Position numbers and translations under genes: made by a program
Assembly: GCA_963712465.1 (NCBI GenBank)
Contig: CAVQHY010000006.1
Coordinates: 930,001 to 994,000 of the forward strand
DNA from: CAVQHY01 sp963712465
GTDB taxonomy: Bacteria > Actinomycetota > Thermoleophilia > Gaiellales > Gaiellaceae
Direction: 5' to 3'
Length of the DNA stretch: 64,000 bases
In this document: in pieces, positions 43,742-52,896 of the stretch
How positions within the stretch are numbered: position 1 is the stretch's first letter
Layout: each line of letters starts with the position of its first letter
The notes under the pieces: generated by a model
Told to the model about the DNA's origin: nothing
The model's input: the letters and a program-made list of their open reading frames with translations, nothing else
Database searches by the model: none

Positions 43742-44133
43742 GGCTTCGCCGGCTCGTCCGCCTCGGCCTGGTCAGCCTCGCCGTGGCGGTCGTGCTCGTG
43801 GCGACCGTCGCGCTGACGGCCGGGAACGCCGTGCCGAGCTCGCTCGCCGACCGGGTCGCCGTCGCCAAGACGGCCAATCAGGCGAAGCCCTCGAACTGCA
43901 ACGCCCTCAGCCTGACGAGCATCGTCACCGGCAGCGGCACCTTCAACGGTACCGCCGCGGCCGAGCTCGTTCTCGGCTCGAGCGGTGTCGACACGATCAA
44001 CGCGCGAGGAGGAAGTGACTGCGTCCTCGGTGGCGGCGGCAACGACGACATCAACGGCGGCGCTGGCACCGACGTTTGCATCGGGGGCTCGGGCACCGAC
44101 ACGTTCACGAACTGTGAGACCCAGGTTCCATAG
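43738..44133 (+). CDS. Secreted protein with RTX-type calcium-binding repeats
   Basis: 131 residues: a signal segment (LVSLAVAVVLVATVALTAGN) and glycine/aspartate nonapeptide repeats near the C-terminus (SDCVLGGGGNDDINGGAGTD, GGSGTDTF) of the hemolysin-type calcium-binding kind. Three or four Cys are present. It is coupled by ATGA to the preceding DUF5305-like gene and lies 12 bp before the signal peptidase fusion, so it is a likely client of that secretion system. Confidence 0.75.
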   Translation: MRLRRLVRLGLVSLAVAVVLVATVALTAGNAVPSSLADRVAVAKTANQAKPSNCNALSLTSIVTGSGTFNGTAAAELVLGSSGVDTINARGGSDCVLGGGGNDDINGGAGTDVCIGGSGTDTFTNCETQVP

Positions 44134-44145
44134 CTCACGACTCGG

Positions 44146-45735
44146 ATGACCCGGCGGCAGCTCGCCCAGATCGCCCTCGGCGCCCTCTCGATCCTGGTGC
44201 TGGTGCTCGCGTGGTGGTTCTTCGCGCCGCAGCAGCTCGGCGGACGAAGCACCTACGCGACTGCGTACGGGACGAGCATGGAGCCGCAGCTCGAGCGCGG
44301 CGACCTCGTCGTCACGCGCCAGCAGGGGGACTATCGCGTCGGCGACGTCGTCGCGTACCGGAGCCGCCAGCTCGGGCGGCTCGTCATCCACCGGATCGTC
44401 GCGATCCACGGCGACCGCTACACGTTCAAGGGCGACGCGAACGACTTCGTCGACTCGGAGCGCCCTACGAGAGGGCAGCTCGTGGGCGCGCTCTGGCTCG
44501 CGGTGCCGGTTGCCGGCGATGTGCTCCAGTGGGTTCGCGTACCCCGGAACGCGGCGATCCTCGCGGCCGCGATCGTCCTCGGCCTCCTGCTCACCGGCTC
44601 GGGTGTCGCGTACCGCCGCGGCGGTCGTGGCCGTCGCGCGGCCATGAGGGGCGCGGGCCCCGCGACGCGCGGCCCGTTGGTGCCCGGCTGGGTGCACGTC
44701 ACGCGTGCGGTTCTCGGCGTCGCCCTCGGGTTCTTCGCTCTGCTCGGGCTACTGGCGTTCGCCTGGGGGGCGACCAGGGAGGTCGACGCCGGGGCACTGT
44801 ATCGCCAGGACGGCGTCTTCTCGTACGCGATCGCCGTGCCCGAGAGTCCCTTCTACGACGGGCGTACGGTGGCGACAGGCGACGCGGTGTTCACCGAGAT
44901 CGTGGGCCAACTGCCGCTCTCGTTCGGCTACCGGTTCGCGTCGCCGCTTCCCAGCCACGTCACGACGACGGGCACTCTCGCCGTCAGGGTCTCCGACGGG
45001 TTCGGCTGGGTGCGCACCGTGATGCTGGTGCATGGAGAGGCGGCCGGCGGCCGCCTCTCGCTCGACGGCGTTCTCGACCTCGGCGAGCTGCGAGCGACCG
45101 TGCGGGCGTTCGAGCGCGCGGTTGGCAAGCGCGGCGACGCCTACCGGGTCACCGTCGTTCCGCGAGTACTCGTCTCGGGAACCGTCGACGGCCAGCGAGT
45201 CGATCGCGTCTTCTCGCCGTCGCTCGAGTTCGTGCTCGACTCGACCCGCCTGGTCGTCGCTCCGCCTGGGCCCGGAGACGCTCCACAGGACCTGACGCCT
45301 TCGTCCTCGACGCGGCATGTCAAGGTCGAACCCCGAACGCTCGCCCTCGCGAGCCAACACCTCGAGGTCTCGGCGCTGCGTGCCCTCGCGATCGTCGGCG
45401 CTGCTCTTTCCCTCCTCGGCCTCTGTCTCGTCACGGTCGTGGTGGCGCGAACCCGTCGCGGCGCAACTCTCGCGCTCGAAGAGCGCTACGCCGCGATGCT
45501 CGTCGGGGCCACGTCTGTCGAGCGGCGGGTGCCCGAGACGATCGTCGAAGTGCGGACATTCGAGGCCCTCGTCCGGATCGCAACCCGATACGACCGCATG
45601 ATCCTCCGTCTGCGTCTCGACGATGGCTCGCCGGTGTACCTGGTCGAAGACGACAGAGTCGTGTACCGCTTCGCTGCGGCTGTCGCGCCGGGAGGAGCTG
45701 CGAGGGCCCTTCCGATCGCGCCCGTCCCCTTGTAG
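44146..45735 (+). CDS. ER/SipW-type signal peptidase I fused to a DUF5305-like domain
   Basis: 529 residues. The N-terminal third is an S26 signal peptidase: membrane helix (ALSILVLVLAWWFFA), catalytic Ser44 in AYGTSMEPQLERGDLVV, His82 in GRLVIHRIVAIHGDRY (His in place of the bacterial Lys, as in SipW and ER peptidases), and FKGDANDFVDSE (the D box). Two helices later starts a complete DUF5305-like domain (ALYRQDGVFSYAIAVPESPF to VYLVEDDRVVYRF), paralogous to the gene at 42662. The fusion ties pre-protein cleavage to the DUF5305 partner. It sits with two small secreted proteins in one transcript. Confidence 0.82.
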   Translation: MTRRQLAQIALGALSILVLVLAWWFFAPQQLGGRSTYATAYGTSMEPQLERGDLVVTRQQGDYRVGDVVAYRSRQLGRLVIHRIVAIHGDRYTFKGDANDFVDSERPTRGQLVGALWLAVPVAGDVLQWVRVPRNAAILAAAIVLGLLLTGSGVAYRRGGRGRRAAMRGAGPATRGPLVPGWVHVTRAVLGVALGFFALLGLLAFAWGATREVDAGALYRQDGVFSYAIAVPESPFYDGRTVATGDAVFTEIVGQLPLSFGYRFASPLPSHVTTTGTLAVRVSDGFGWVRTVMLVHGEAAGGRLSLDGVLDLGELRATVRAFERAVGKRGDAYRVTVVPRVLVSGTVDGQRVDRVFSPSLEFVLDSTRLVVAPPGPGDAPQDLTPSSSTRHVKVEPRTLALASQHLEVSALRALAIVGAALSLLGLCLVTVVVARTRRGATLALEERYAAMLVGATSVERRVPETIVEVRTFEALVRIATRYDRMILRLRLDDGSPVYLVEDDRVVYRFAAAVAPGGAARALPIAPVPL

Positions 45736-45809
45736 GAGGCCGCCCCGCCCGGCACGCTGCTCACGTGCCATCCTTCCCGCGACACGAATCCGCGACGAAG
45801 GAGGCAGGC

Positions 45810-46412
45810 ATGCCGTACGAGCTTCCGCCGCTCCCGTACGACTACAACGCGCTCGAGCCGCACATCGACGAGCAAACCATGCAGTTCCACCACGACAAGC
45901 ACCACCAGGCATACGTCGATAATGCAAACAAGGCGCTCGACGGCACCCAGTGGGCAGACAGCCCGGTTGAGGAGGTTCTCGCCGACCTGGGATCTCTACC
46001 CGAGGACATCCGCGGCGCCGTCCGCAACAACGCCGGCGGGCACGCAAACCACACCCTGTTCTGGGAGACCATGAAGCCGGGCGGCGGCGGTGCGCCGTCG
46101 GGCGATCTGGCCGCGGCAATCGACGCGGCGTTCGGCTCCTTCGACGACTTCAAGGCTGCGGTCAAGGACGCCGGGATCAAGCGCTTCGGCTCCGGCTGGG
46201 CATGGCTCGTCAAGGACGCCGGCGGCAACCTGGCGGTCGTCTCGACGGCGAACCAGGACAGTCCGATCTCGGACGGCCAGACGCCGCTGCTCGGCGTCGA
46301 CGTGTGGGAACACGCCTACTACCTCAAGTACCAGAACCGCCGGCCCGACTACCTCGACGCGTGGTGGAACACGGTCGACTGGGATCGGGTCGCCGGGCGG
46401 TTCTCCGGCTGA
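45810..46412 (+). CDS. sod: Superoxide dismutase, Fe/Mn type
   Basis: 200 residues beginning MPYELPPLPYDYNALEPHID. Metal ligands are visible: His in QFHHDKHHQAYVDN, His in GGHANHTLFWETM, Asp and His in GVDVWEHAYYLKYQNR. AGIKRFGSGWAWLVKDAGGN and the DAWWNTVDW end are also canonical. It removes superoxide in the cytoplasm. It has its own GAAGGAGG ribosome site and no clear operon partner. Confidence 0.96.
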   Translation: MPYELPPLPYDYNALEPHIDEQTMQFHHDKHHQAYVDNANKALDGTQWADSPVEEVLADLGSLPEDIRGAVRNNAGGHANHTLFWETMKPGGGGAPSGDLAAAIDAAFGSFDDFKAAVKDAGIKRFGSGWAWLVKDAGGNLAVVSTANQDSPISDGQTPLLGVDVWEHAYYLKYQNRRPDYLDAWWNTVDWDRVAGRFSG

Positions 46413-46442
46413 CGACGCTCTGACGACGGGGTTCCGCGGCTT

Positions 46443-46988
46443 CTAGCCGCGGGCCCCGAAGTCGGCGACGACGATCGTCGTGTCGAGCCTGCCGAAGTCA
46501 CCGGGCGCGTCCTCGACGCCGATCGCCACGACGCCGACCTCACGCCAGGCCGGATCGAAGAGGTTGCGTCTGTGCGGCGGGCTCGCCAGCCAGAGCTCGA
46601 TGCACTGGGCTGCGGTGATCGTGAGGTCGCCGAAGCAGAGGTTCTCGCCCACCGTCCAGGCCCTCGTGCCGCGACGAGGGTAGTGACGCGCGATCCGGCC
46701 GGCGAAGGAGCTGCCGTCGGCCGACACGTGGGCGAACCAGCCGGTCTGCCCCATCGACCGGGCTTGCTCGCTCGCCGCCGTCGCGAGCGGGTCGGAGAGA
46801 GCGAGCGGCCTGAGACCGCGGTTCTCGCGCAGGGCGTTGAGCCGCTCGACGAGGGCGTCCGCGAATGCGACCCGGGCCGGGAAGGCACCGGATGCCCGCC
46901 CGACCGTCTGCGCCGCTGCGGCGCCGGCAAGCACGGTCAACGCGGCGGCGATCGCGGCGGCCGTGCACGCGAGATGACGAGAACGCAA
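46443..46988 (-). CDS. Secreted CAP-domain protein (SCP/PR-1 family)
   Basis: 181 residues from TTG 46988, chosen because AAGGAG lies seven bases upstream and the product then opens with a clean signal peptide (SRHLACTAAAIAAALTVLAG, cut after AAA). The CAP domain has LVERLNALRENRGLRPLALS, AWTVGENLCFGDLTITAAQC and SPPHRRNLFDPAWREVGVV, including the H-N of the family signature. CAP proteins are extracellular with varied roles. It is divergent from the MFS gene across a 258-bp gap in which I see no gene. Confidence 0.85.
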   Translation of the reverse strand: MRSRHLACTAAAIAAALTVLAGAAAAQTVGRASGAFPARVAFADALVERLNALRENRGLRPLALSDPLATAASEQARSMGQTGWFAHVSADGSSFAGRIARHYPRRGTRAWTVGENLCFGDLTITAAQCIELWLASPPHRRNLFDPAWREVGVVAIGVEDAPGDFGRLDTTIVVADFGARG

Positions 46989-47246
46989 GGCAGAACTCCT
47001 TGATATCCCCAGCCTGTGGAAAAGCATCCTGAGGGGCGGCGGCGGCCGCGGCCTCCCCCGTATGGGGGATACGCAGGGACCCTGGTATGCGACCGGGTGG
47101 AGTTCGGTTAGGCGTCCCTGCGGGTGCCGGAAGGTGCACCGAGTTCCCGGATGCGGGACTGCGTGGGCACCTCGTACCATCCACGGGAATAGATCGCTTC
47201 CGTCGACGTTCTAGGCTGAAGGCCGCAGCGAAGAGGAGGAGGATCG

Positions 47247-48686
47247 ATGGCTACGACCGTGCCGGACCCGAGGCGCTGGAAGGCACTTGCCGTCCTCGGC
47301 GTCGCGTACCTGATGGTCGTCCTCGACGTGTCGATCGTGAACGTCGCGCTGCCCTCGATCCAGACGGATCTCGACTTCGCCCCCGAGGATCTCCAGTGGG
47401 TCGTGAGCGCCTACGCGCTGACGTTCGGCGGCTTCCTACTGCTCGGAGGGCGCATGGGTGACCTCCGAGGGCGTCGGCGCCTCTTCATGGCCGGTCTCCT
47501 GCTGTTCTCGATCTTCTCGCTCCTCTGCGGTCTCTCCCAGACCTCCGGGATGCTGATCGCGGCCCGGGCGCTTCAGGGCGCGGCGGCCGCCGTCCTGGCG
47601 CCGTCCGTTTTCTCGATCACAGCTGTGACATTCGCCGAGGGGTCGGAGCGAAACAAGGCGCTCGGCATCCTCGGCGGCATCGCAGGCTCGGGTGCCGCGA
47701 TCGGGGTCCTCCTCGGGGGCGTGCTGACCGAGTACGTCGGGTGGCAATGGATCTTCTTCGTCAACGTGCCGATCGGGCTCGCCGCGCTCTTCTTTGTGCC
47801 GCGGTTCGTGCGTGAAAGCCGCGCCGACGGGATGGCGCGTCACTTCGATGTGGCCGGGGCGATCACGGTCACCGCGAGCCTGATGCTCTTCGTCTACGGG
47901 CTGACCCAGTCGAACAACGTCGGCTGGGGATCGGCACAAACGATCGGCGTGCTCATCGCGTCGGCCGTGCTGATGATCGCGTTCCTCGTGATCGAGTCCC
48001 GTTCCAAGTCGCCGCTCGTCCCGCTCTCGATCTTCCGCCGCCGGACCGTCGCGGGGGCGAACATCGTCGGGCTGATCCTCGGGACGATGGTGTTCGGGAT
48101 GTTCTTCCTGCTCTCGCTCTACATGCAGCAGGTGCTCGGTTTCTCGGCGCTGAAGACCGGGGTCGGCTACCTCGCTGTCGCGCTGACCGCGATCGTCGCC
48201 TCGGGCCTGGCCCAGGCGCTCGTGACGCGGGTCGGCGTGAAGCCGATCCTCGCCTCAGGGATGGTGCTCCTCGGCGCGGGGCTCGCGTGGTTCTCGCAGG
48301 TGTCGGTCGACGGCACGTACGTGCAGGACCTGCTGCCCGGCTTCATCCTCGTCGGCGTCGGGCTCGGCTTCTCCTTCGTGCCCGTCTCGATCGCCGCGCT
48401 CGCGGGTGCGACCGGAGCACAGGCGGGCCTCCAGTCGGGCTTGATCAACACGGCACAGCAGATCGGCGGGGCGCTCGGGCTCGCCCTGCTGACGACCGTG
48501 TCGACGACCCGGACCGAGAACCTCCTCGCGGACGGAATCCCTGCTCCGGTCGCTCTGACGGACGGGTTCAGCCTCGCCTTCTGGGTCGGGGCGGGCTTCG
48601 CCGTGATCGGGCTCCTCGCGACGCTGATCGCGCTCCGACGCGACGACCTGCGGATGGAGCAGGCGCCCGCCGGCGCGGTCATGTAA
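47247..48686 (+). CDS. MFS transporter, DHA2 (EmrB/QacA) family
   Basis: A 479-residue efflux pump with fourteen hydrophobic helices. DHA2 motifs are LDVSIVNVALPSIQTDL in helix 1, GGRMGDLRGRRRLFMAG (motif A), and GLLTEYVGW-type motif C around GGVLTEYVGWQWIFFVNVPI. It exports drugs or metabolites using the proton gradient. Its ribosome site is AGGAGGAGG. No regulator is adjacent; the CAP-domain gene is divergent. Confidence 0.9.
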   Translation: MATTVPDPRRWKALAVLGVAYLMVVLDVSIVNVALPSIQTDLDFAPEDLQWVVSAYALTFGGFLLLGGRMGDLRGRRRLFMAGLLLFSIFSLLCGLSQTSGMLIAARALQGAAAAVLAPSVFSITAVTFAEGSERNKALGILGGIAGSGAAIGVLLGGVLTEYVGWQWIFFVNVPIGLAALFFVPRFVRESRADGMARHFDVAGAITVTASLMLFVYGLTQSNNVGWGSAQTIGVLIASAVLMIAFLVIESRSKSPLVPLSIFRRRTVAGANIVGLILGTMVFGMFFLLSLYMQQVLGFSALKTGVGYLAVALTAIVASGLAQALVTRVGVKPILASGMVLLGAGLAWFSQVSVDGTYVQDLLPGFILVGVGLGFSFVPVSIAALAGATGAQAGLQSGLINTAQQIGGALGLALLTTVSTTRTENLLADGIPAPVALTDGFSLAFWVGAGFAVIGLLATLIALRRDDLRMEQAPAGAVM

Positions 48687-48784
48687 CGCGCAGTTGGGCG
48701 CTCTCCCACATCGTCACTGAGCCGTCAACGTCCTCGCGACCCCGGCTGGGGTCGTCAGACCGAACCGCTCGTGGCGACGCGCGA

Positions 48785-49453
48785 TCAGCGCTGCGGCGGG
48801 TAGTCGCGCACGAGCCGTGCGGCTGAGGCGCCGGCCCGATAGAGGAGCTTGATCCTGGCGACCCTGACGAACGTCCGCAGCTCGCCGTCGCGGCGATGGC
48901 GCCTCGCGGACGTGATGACCGAGAGCGGGAGGAGGGCGAAGCGTCCTTCGCGGCGCAGGCGACGGACAAGCTCGTAGTCCTCCATCAGCGGCAGGGGCTG
49001 GTAGCCGCCGAGGCGCGAGAAGGCCGCGCGGGAGACGAAGATCGCCTGGTCGCCGTAGGCGGTCCGGCTCAGTCGCGAGACGACGGCGGCGATCCGGCCG
49101 GTGAGCCCCGTTCGGGTGTCGAAGCGCAGGCGAAATGCCCCGCCGTCTGCGACCTCGAGTGCCGAGCGCACGGCCCCTCCGGCGCCGTCGGGAAGCACCG
49201 TGTCGGCGTGAAGGAAGAGGAGGATCTCCCCCTGCGCGATTGCTGCCCCGGCGTTCATCGCCTCAGCTCGGCTTCCGGGCGCGACGAGGACGTGCGCGCC
49301 GGCCGCTCGTGCGCACTCGGCCGTTCCGTCGGCGCTGTCGCCGTCCGCCACGATCACCTCACAGGGCGCGAGCGTGCTTCGGGCCGAGGCAATCGCCCTG
49401 GCGACCGTATCTGGCTCCTTCAGCGTGGGGATCACGACCGAGATCGTCGTCAA
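48785..49453 (-). CDS. Glycosyltransferase family 2, TIGR04283-like
   Basis: 222 residues from a TTG with GGAG upstream. The GT-A fold reads TTISVVIPTLKEPDTVARAI, EVIVADGDSADGTAECARAA, and LLFLHADTVLPDGAGGAVRS (D-x-D-like HAD). QPLPLMEDYELVRRLRREGR supplies the acceptor-side E-D. This is the shape of the TIGR04283 cytosolic GT2 often placed near membrane-lipid or carotenoid genes. It overlaps the DoxX gene end by 4 bp, so the two are cotranscribed. Confidence 0.87.
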   Translation of the reverse strand: MTTISVVIPTLKEPDTVARAIASARSTLAPCEVIVADGDSADGTAECARAAGAHVLVAPGSRAEAMNAGAAIAQGEILLFLHADTVLPDGAGGAVRSALEVADGGAFRLRFDTRTGLTGRIAAVVSRLSRTAYGDQAIFVSRAAFSRLGGYQPLPLMEDYELVRRLRREGRFALLPLSVITSARRHRRDGELRTFVRVARIKLLYRAGASAARLVRDYPPQR

Positions 49454-49956
49454 GGCCTGCTCCTGCGCAGGCGGCGCAGCGCGGGCTCGACGCTCAGCCG
49501 CTCGCCCGCCGGCCCGACGAGGCAGGCGAGGTTCAGGGCGATCAGCATCAGGTAGGTGAAGACCCACTCGTTCGGCGCCTGAACGACGAGGAGCGTGATG
49601 ATCACCGCCTGAACCGTGCCGACGAGGGCGCCGACGCGGGTGAGGACCCCGAGCGTCAGGAGGACTCCGGCGACGAGCTCGACGGCGAACACGAGCGATC
49701 CGAAGAGCGTGTAGTGGGGGATGACGGCATCGCTCACGAAGTCGCGAAGCGGCGCGCCGAGGGCGTACTCCTCCGCGCGGCGGAAGTTGTAGAGCAGCCC
49801 CTCGGGGTCGTCGCGCCCGAAGTCGGGCGGCAGCTTCCAGCTGAGGTTCGCGAGCCAGATCAGGCCCGTGAAGATCCTCAGGCCGGCGAGGACGAGGGCG
49901 GCGTCGAGAAACGGAGGGCTCGCTCCCCGCGCAGCGGTGCGGCGCGGCTCGCTCAG
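49450..49956 (-). CDS. DoxX family membrane protein
   Basis: 168 residues with four hydrophobic helices: AALVLAGLRIFTGLIWLANL, then SLVFAVELVAGVLLTLGVLT, VGALVGTVQAVIITLLVVQA and YLMLIALNLACLVGPAGERL. DoxX proteins are quinol-oxidase-associated or redox-linked membrane proteins. No ATG, GTG or TTG precedes the conserved part; the only reasonable start is CTG 49956, which overlaps the preceding TGA as CTGA. It lies between an acyl-CoA dehydrogenase and a GT2 gene. Confidence 0.8.
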   Translation of the reverse strand: MSEPRRTAARGASPPFLDAALVLAGLRIFTGLIWLANLSWKLPPDFGRDDPEGLLYNFRRAEEYALGAPLRDFVSDAVIPHYTLFGSLVFAVELVAGVLLTLGVLTRVGALVGTVQAVIITLLVVQAPNEWVFTYLMLIALNLACLVGPAGERLSVEPALRRLRRSRP

Positions 49957-51098
49957 AAGAGCGGCTGCCCGGTCAGCGTCTTCCCGAGCAGGTCGACGAG
50001 GACGTCCGTCGTCGGGGCCATGACCGCCGCGGCGCGCGAGTCCCGGAAGAGCCGCTCGAGGGGCAGGTGCTTCGAGTACGCGGCCCCGCCGCAGACGCGC
50101 ATCGCCGCGTCGGCGACCTCGATCGCCATCTCGGCCGTCGCCGCCTTGAGGCCGAGGATCCCGAGCTGGGCGTCGGGCGCACCGGCGTCGAGCTGATGGG
50201 CGACCTCGTAGAGAAACGCCCTGGCCGCCTGGTGTCGCACCTTTGCCTGGCCGAGTCGCGCTCGGATCGTCGGCAGGTCGGCCAGCGTTGATCCCACGTG
50301 CTCGAGCCGCGCCCCGGAGACGTGGGCCGCGGCGAGCTCGAGCGCGCTCGCGGAGAGCCCCACGCAGCAGGCCCCGCAGCCGAGCACGAACCACGGCAGC
50401 GTCCCGCTCATCATCAGCCCGAACCCCCCGGCTGCGTCGCCGAGCCGCCGGTCGGTCGAGACGCGGACGTCCCGCATGCGCACCGGCGAAGAGCCGTTGC
50501 CGCGCATGCCGAGGCCGTCGAACGGCTCGAGCGGCTCGAGCCCGGGTGTCTCGCGGGGAAGGAGGTAGAGCTCCGTCACGAGCGGGTCGTCGGAGCCCGG
50601 CGCGCCCACGGCCGTGACATACGAATCGGCCTCCTCGGCTGCGGTGACCCACGACTTGTCGGCGTCAAAGCGCACCCCGTCTCCTTCGTGGACGGCCCGC
50701 GATACCTGTGCCCAGAAATGGCTGCGGGAGCCGTGCTCCGAGAAGGCGATCGTCGTCAGGTGCTCGCCGGCGGCGAGCTCGCGAAGCGCCTCGGCCTTCG
50801 GGCCGTCGTCGTCCGCGGCGGTCCCGGCGACGAGCGTCCGGGTGGCGACGACGTGCATCGTGTAGACCATTCCCGTCGAGCCGCAGGCGCCCGCGACCTG
50901 CTCGATCGCGCCGGCGATCGCGACCGCGCTGCCACCTGCGCCCCCGTACTCGCTCGGGACGCCCAGCCCGAGCAGGCCGGCCGCCCGAAGCGCCTCGAGG
51001 CTCTCGGTGGGGAAGCGGGCTTCGCGATCGACCTCGGCAGCGTACGAGCCGATCGCGTCGGTGGGGACGGCGGTCGCGGTGGCGACGGCGAAGCTCAT
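49953..51098 (-). CDS. Acyl-CoA dehydrogenase
   Basis: 381 residues, start ATG 51098 preceded by CAGGAGG. It has the N-terminal helical domain (ARFPTESLEALRAAGLLGLG), the middle FAD domain (LTTIAFSEHGSRSHFWAQVS) and the C-terminal helical domain (CGGAAYSKHLPLERLFRDSR, where R-D-x-R contacts FAD). The catalytic base is not certain. It may be a DszC-like or short-chain acyl-CoA oxidase rather than a beta-oxidation enzyme. Confidence 0.87.
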   Translation of the reverse strand: MSFAVATATAVPTDAIGSYAAEVDREARFPTESLEALRAAGLLGLGVPSEYGGAGGSAVAIAGAIEQVAGACGSTGMVYTMHVVATRTLVAGTAADDDGPKAEALRELAAGEHLTTIAFSEHGSRSHFWAQVSRAVHEGDGVRFDADKSWVTAAEEADSYVTAVGAPGSDDPLVTELYLLPRETPGLEPLEPFDGLGMRGNGSSPVRMRDVRVSTDRRLGDAAGGFGLMMSGTLPWFVLGCGACCVGLSASALELAAAHVSGARLEHVGSTLADLPTIRARLGQAKVRHQAARAFLYEVAHQLDAGAPDAQLGILGLKAATAEMAIEVADAAMRVCGGAAYSKHLPLERLFRDSRAAAVMAPTTDVLVDLLGKTLTGQPLF

Positions 51099-51752
51099 GA
51101 CGCGCACCTCCTGTCGGTGGGCCGCCAACGGTAGCGACACAGCTTGGGGTGGGGCAGTCGATCGCGTGGTGCTCAGTCGCGGCGAACCGTCGCTCGATCG
51201 AGCACAGCGCCCCCCATCAAGTACGCGAAGCAGGGTGAGAGCGTCAGCCTGGCTCTCCAGCGTGATCGTCTCGCCTGACGAGATCGCCTGTCTGACACGG
51301 TCGGCTGTGGACTCGTAGCGCTAGAGATCCCGTCCGCCCCGGGTCGGTGGAGCGAATGCACGAGCAGTTCCGCGTCCTCGACCATGATCGTCACGTGTGT
51401 GTCGTCGATGAGGAACGTGACGGGGTTGTTGCGGATGAGTCTCTCAGGATATGGCCGACGAGGATGCTGTGTATCGTGGCGGCACGTGGCCGGGGATCGA
51501 CGCCTGCCGGCGGTTGTCGCTCGAACGCGCGACGAACGAATGGTGCCGACGATCGTTCTGCGAGCCGCGGCCACACGAGCACGGCCCTCCGGCGCGACGA
51601 TCCTCGCATGCTGCATCAGGGGTTTCCCCGATTCGCCGGACACGGCGTGGCGGAAAACTCTCATACGCCGTGAAGACGTCGGTTCCGTCCGTGAAGCCGA
51701 GCCGGGGCCGGCCGTGCGATGTGAGTGCTGAGCTCGCGAGGGGCCCCGGTCG
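51099..51752. other. Intergenic region, no convincing gene
   Basis: 654 bp between the acyl-CoA dehydrogenase start and the PRPP synthetase gene. Several open frames cross it, but none has family motifs. One minus-strand frame contains the locally protein-like stretch NPVTFLIDDTHVTIMVEDAE (about 51370-51435), which may be a gene remnant. I see no terminator, repeat or RNA I can support. Confidence 0.4.
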
Positions 51753-52751
51753 ATGCTAGGCCGGCTGAGACAGCGGAGTGGGCGGTGGCCCCGAGGTGCG
51801 CCGCTCCTCTTTGCCGGCCGCTCGAATCCCGAGCTCGCTCGCCGGATCGCCGAGCGGCTCGGCGTCCGGGTCGGCTCCGTAGAGCTCGAGACCTTCGCGA
51901 ACGGCGAGCAGTACTGCCGGTACGGCGACTCGGTTCGGGGCGGCGACGTCTATCTCCTACAGTCCGGCTCAATGCCGGTGAACGACCATGTCCTCGAGCT
52001 GCTGGTCATGATCAACGCCGCTCGGCTCGCCTCGGCCCGCCGCATCACGGCCGTCCTGCCGCTGCTTCCCTACGCGCGCCAGGACAAGAAGTCGGCGCCG
52101 CGCGAGCCGATCACCGCCCGGCTCTTCGCCGACCTGGTCGAGGCCGCCGGCGCCGACCGGGTCCTCACCATGGACCTCCACGCCGGCCAGATCCAGGGCT
52201 TCTTCAGGATCCCCGTCGATCACATGACGGCGCTGCCCCTGTTTGCCTCCTACTACCGGGCTGCGGGGCTCGGCGGGCCGGGCGCTGTATCCGTGTCCCC
52301 CGATCTGGGTCGGGTCAAGGCAGGGCGCCGCTTTGCGCACATGCTCGGCTCGCAGCTCGCGATCGTCACGAAGGTTCGGCCGGCGCACGAGCGAGCCGTC
52401 GCGGTCGAGGTGATCGGAGACGTCCGCGGACGGGTGGCGCTCGTCGGCGACGACATGATCGTGACGGGCGGGACGCTGGCCGCGGCCGCGGCCGCGCTCC
52501 GAGACGGTGGCGCAACGGACGTCCGGGCGTTTGCGACCCACGCCCTGTTCTCACCGGCGGGTCTCGAGATCCTCGATCGGAGCGCGCTCAGCGAGGTGGT
52601 GGTCACGGACACGGTCGCGCTCGAGCCGGCAGCTCTTCCCGACAAGGTCAAGGTGCTCACGGTGTCCGACCTCCTGGCCCGGACGATCGGCAGCGTCGCC
52701 GCGGAGCGCTCCGTCTCGGCGATCTTCAGCGGTGAGAACGAGCTGTTCTGA
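51753..52751 (+). CDS. Ribose-phosphate pyrophosphokinase-like protein, divergent
   Basis: A 332-residue Prs-fold protein. It has PLLFAGRSNPELARRIAERL, ETFANGEQYCRYGDSVRGGD, the ATP loop LPLLPYARQDKKSAPREPIT, ADRVLTMDLHAGQIQGFFRI and the PRPP loop ALVGDDMIVTGGTLAAAA. That loop departs from the usual DDMIDTAGT (V for D, G for A), and the flexible-loop KR pair is TKVRPAHE. It should make PRPP from ribose-5-phosphate, but the changes suggest altered regulation or an inactive paralogue. A PRPP-dependent phosphoribosyltransferase fusion lies 1.2 kb downstream on the same strand. Confidence 0.82.
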   Translation: MLGRLRQRSGRWPRGAPLLFAGRSNPELARRIAERLGVRVGSVELETFANGEQYCRYGDSVRGGDVYLLQSGSMPVNDHVLELLVMINAARLASARRITAVLPLLPYARQDKKSAPREPITARLFADLVEAAGADRVLTMDLHAGQIQGFFRIPVDHMTALPLFASYYRAAGLGGPGAVSVSPDLGRVKAGRRFAHMLGSQLAIVTKVRPAHERAVAVEVIGDVRGRVALVGDDMIVTGGTLAAAAAALRDGGATDVRAFATHALFSPAGLEILDRSALSEVVVTDTVALEPAALPDKVKVLTVSDLLARTIGSVAAERSVSAIFSGENELF

Positions 52752-52896
52752 CGAGAACGGCTCAACGATGACGGGTTGGGCCGTTCTTGCTACCGGAGCT
52801 TTCTACCGAGTCTCGTCCGAGCGCCAGGGTCGAATTCCCGATCCCGCACCTGGCCATCGCCTGCGCGTCCTCCCGACGAACCGGTCGATCACGTAC

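Noticed and set aside
51173..51664. A 163-residue minus-strand protein in the 51.1-51.7 kb gap.
   Set aside because: Only a ~25-residue piece looks protein-like; the rest is Arg/Ser-rich shadow composition with no ribosome site or recognisable domain.
52790..52860. A tRNA, from the T-arm-like GGTCGAATTCCCGATCCC.
   Set aside because: No acceptor stem, D-arm or anticodon arm can be drawn around it.
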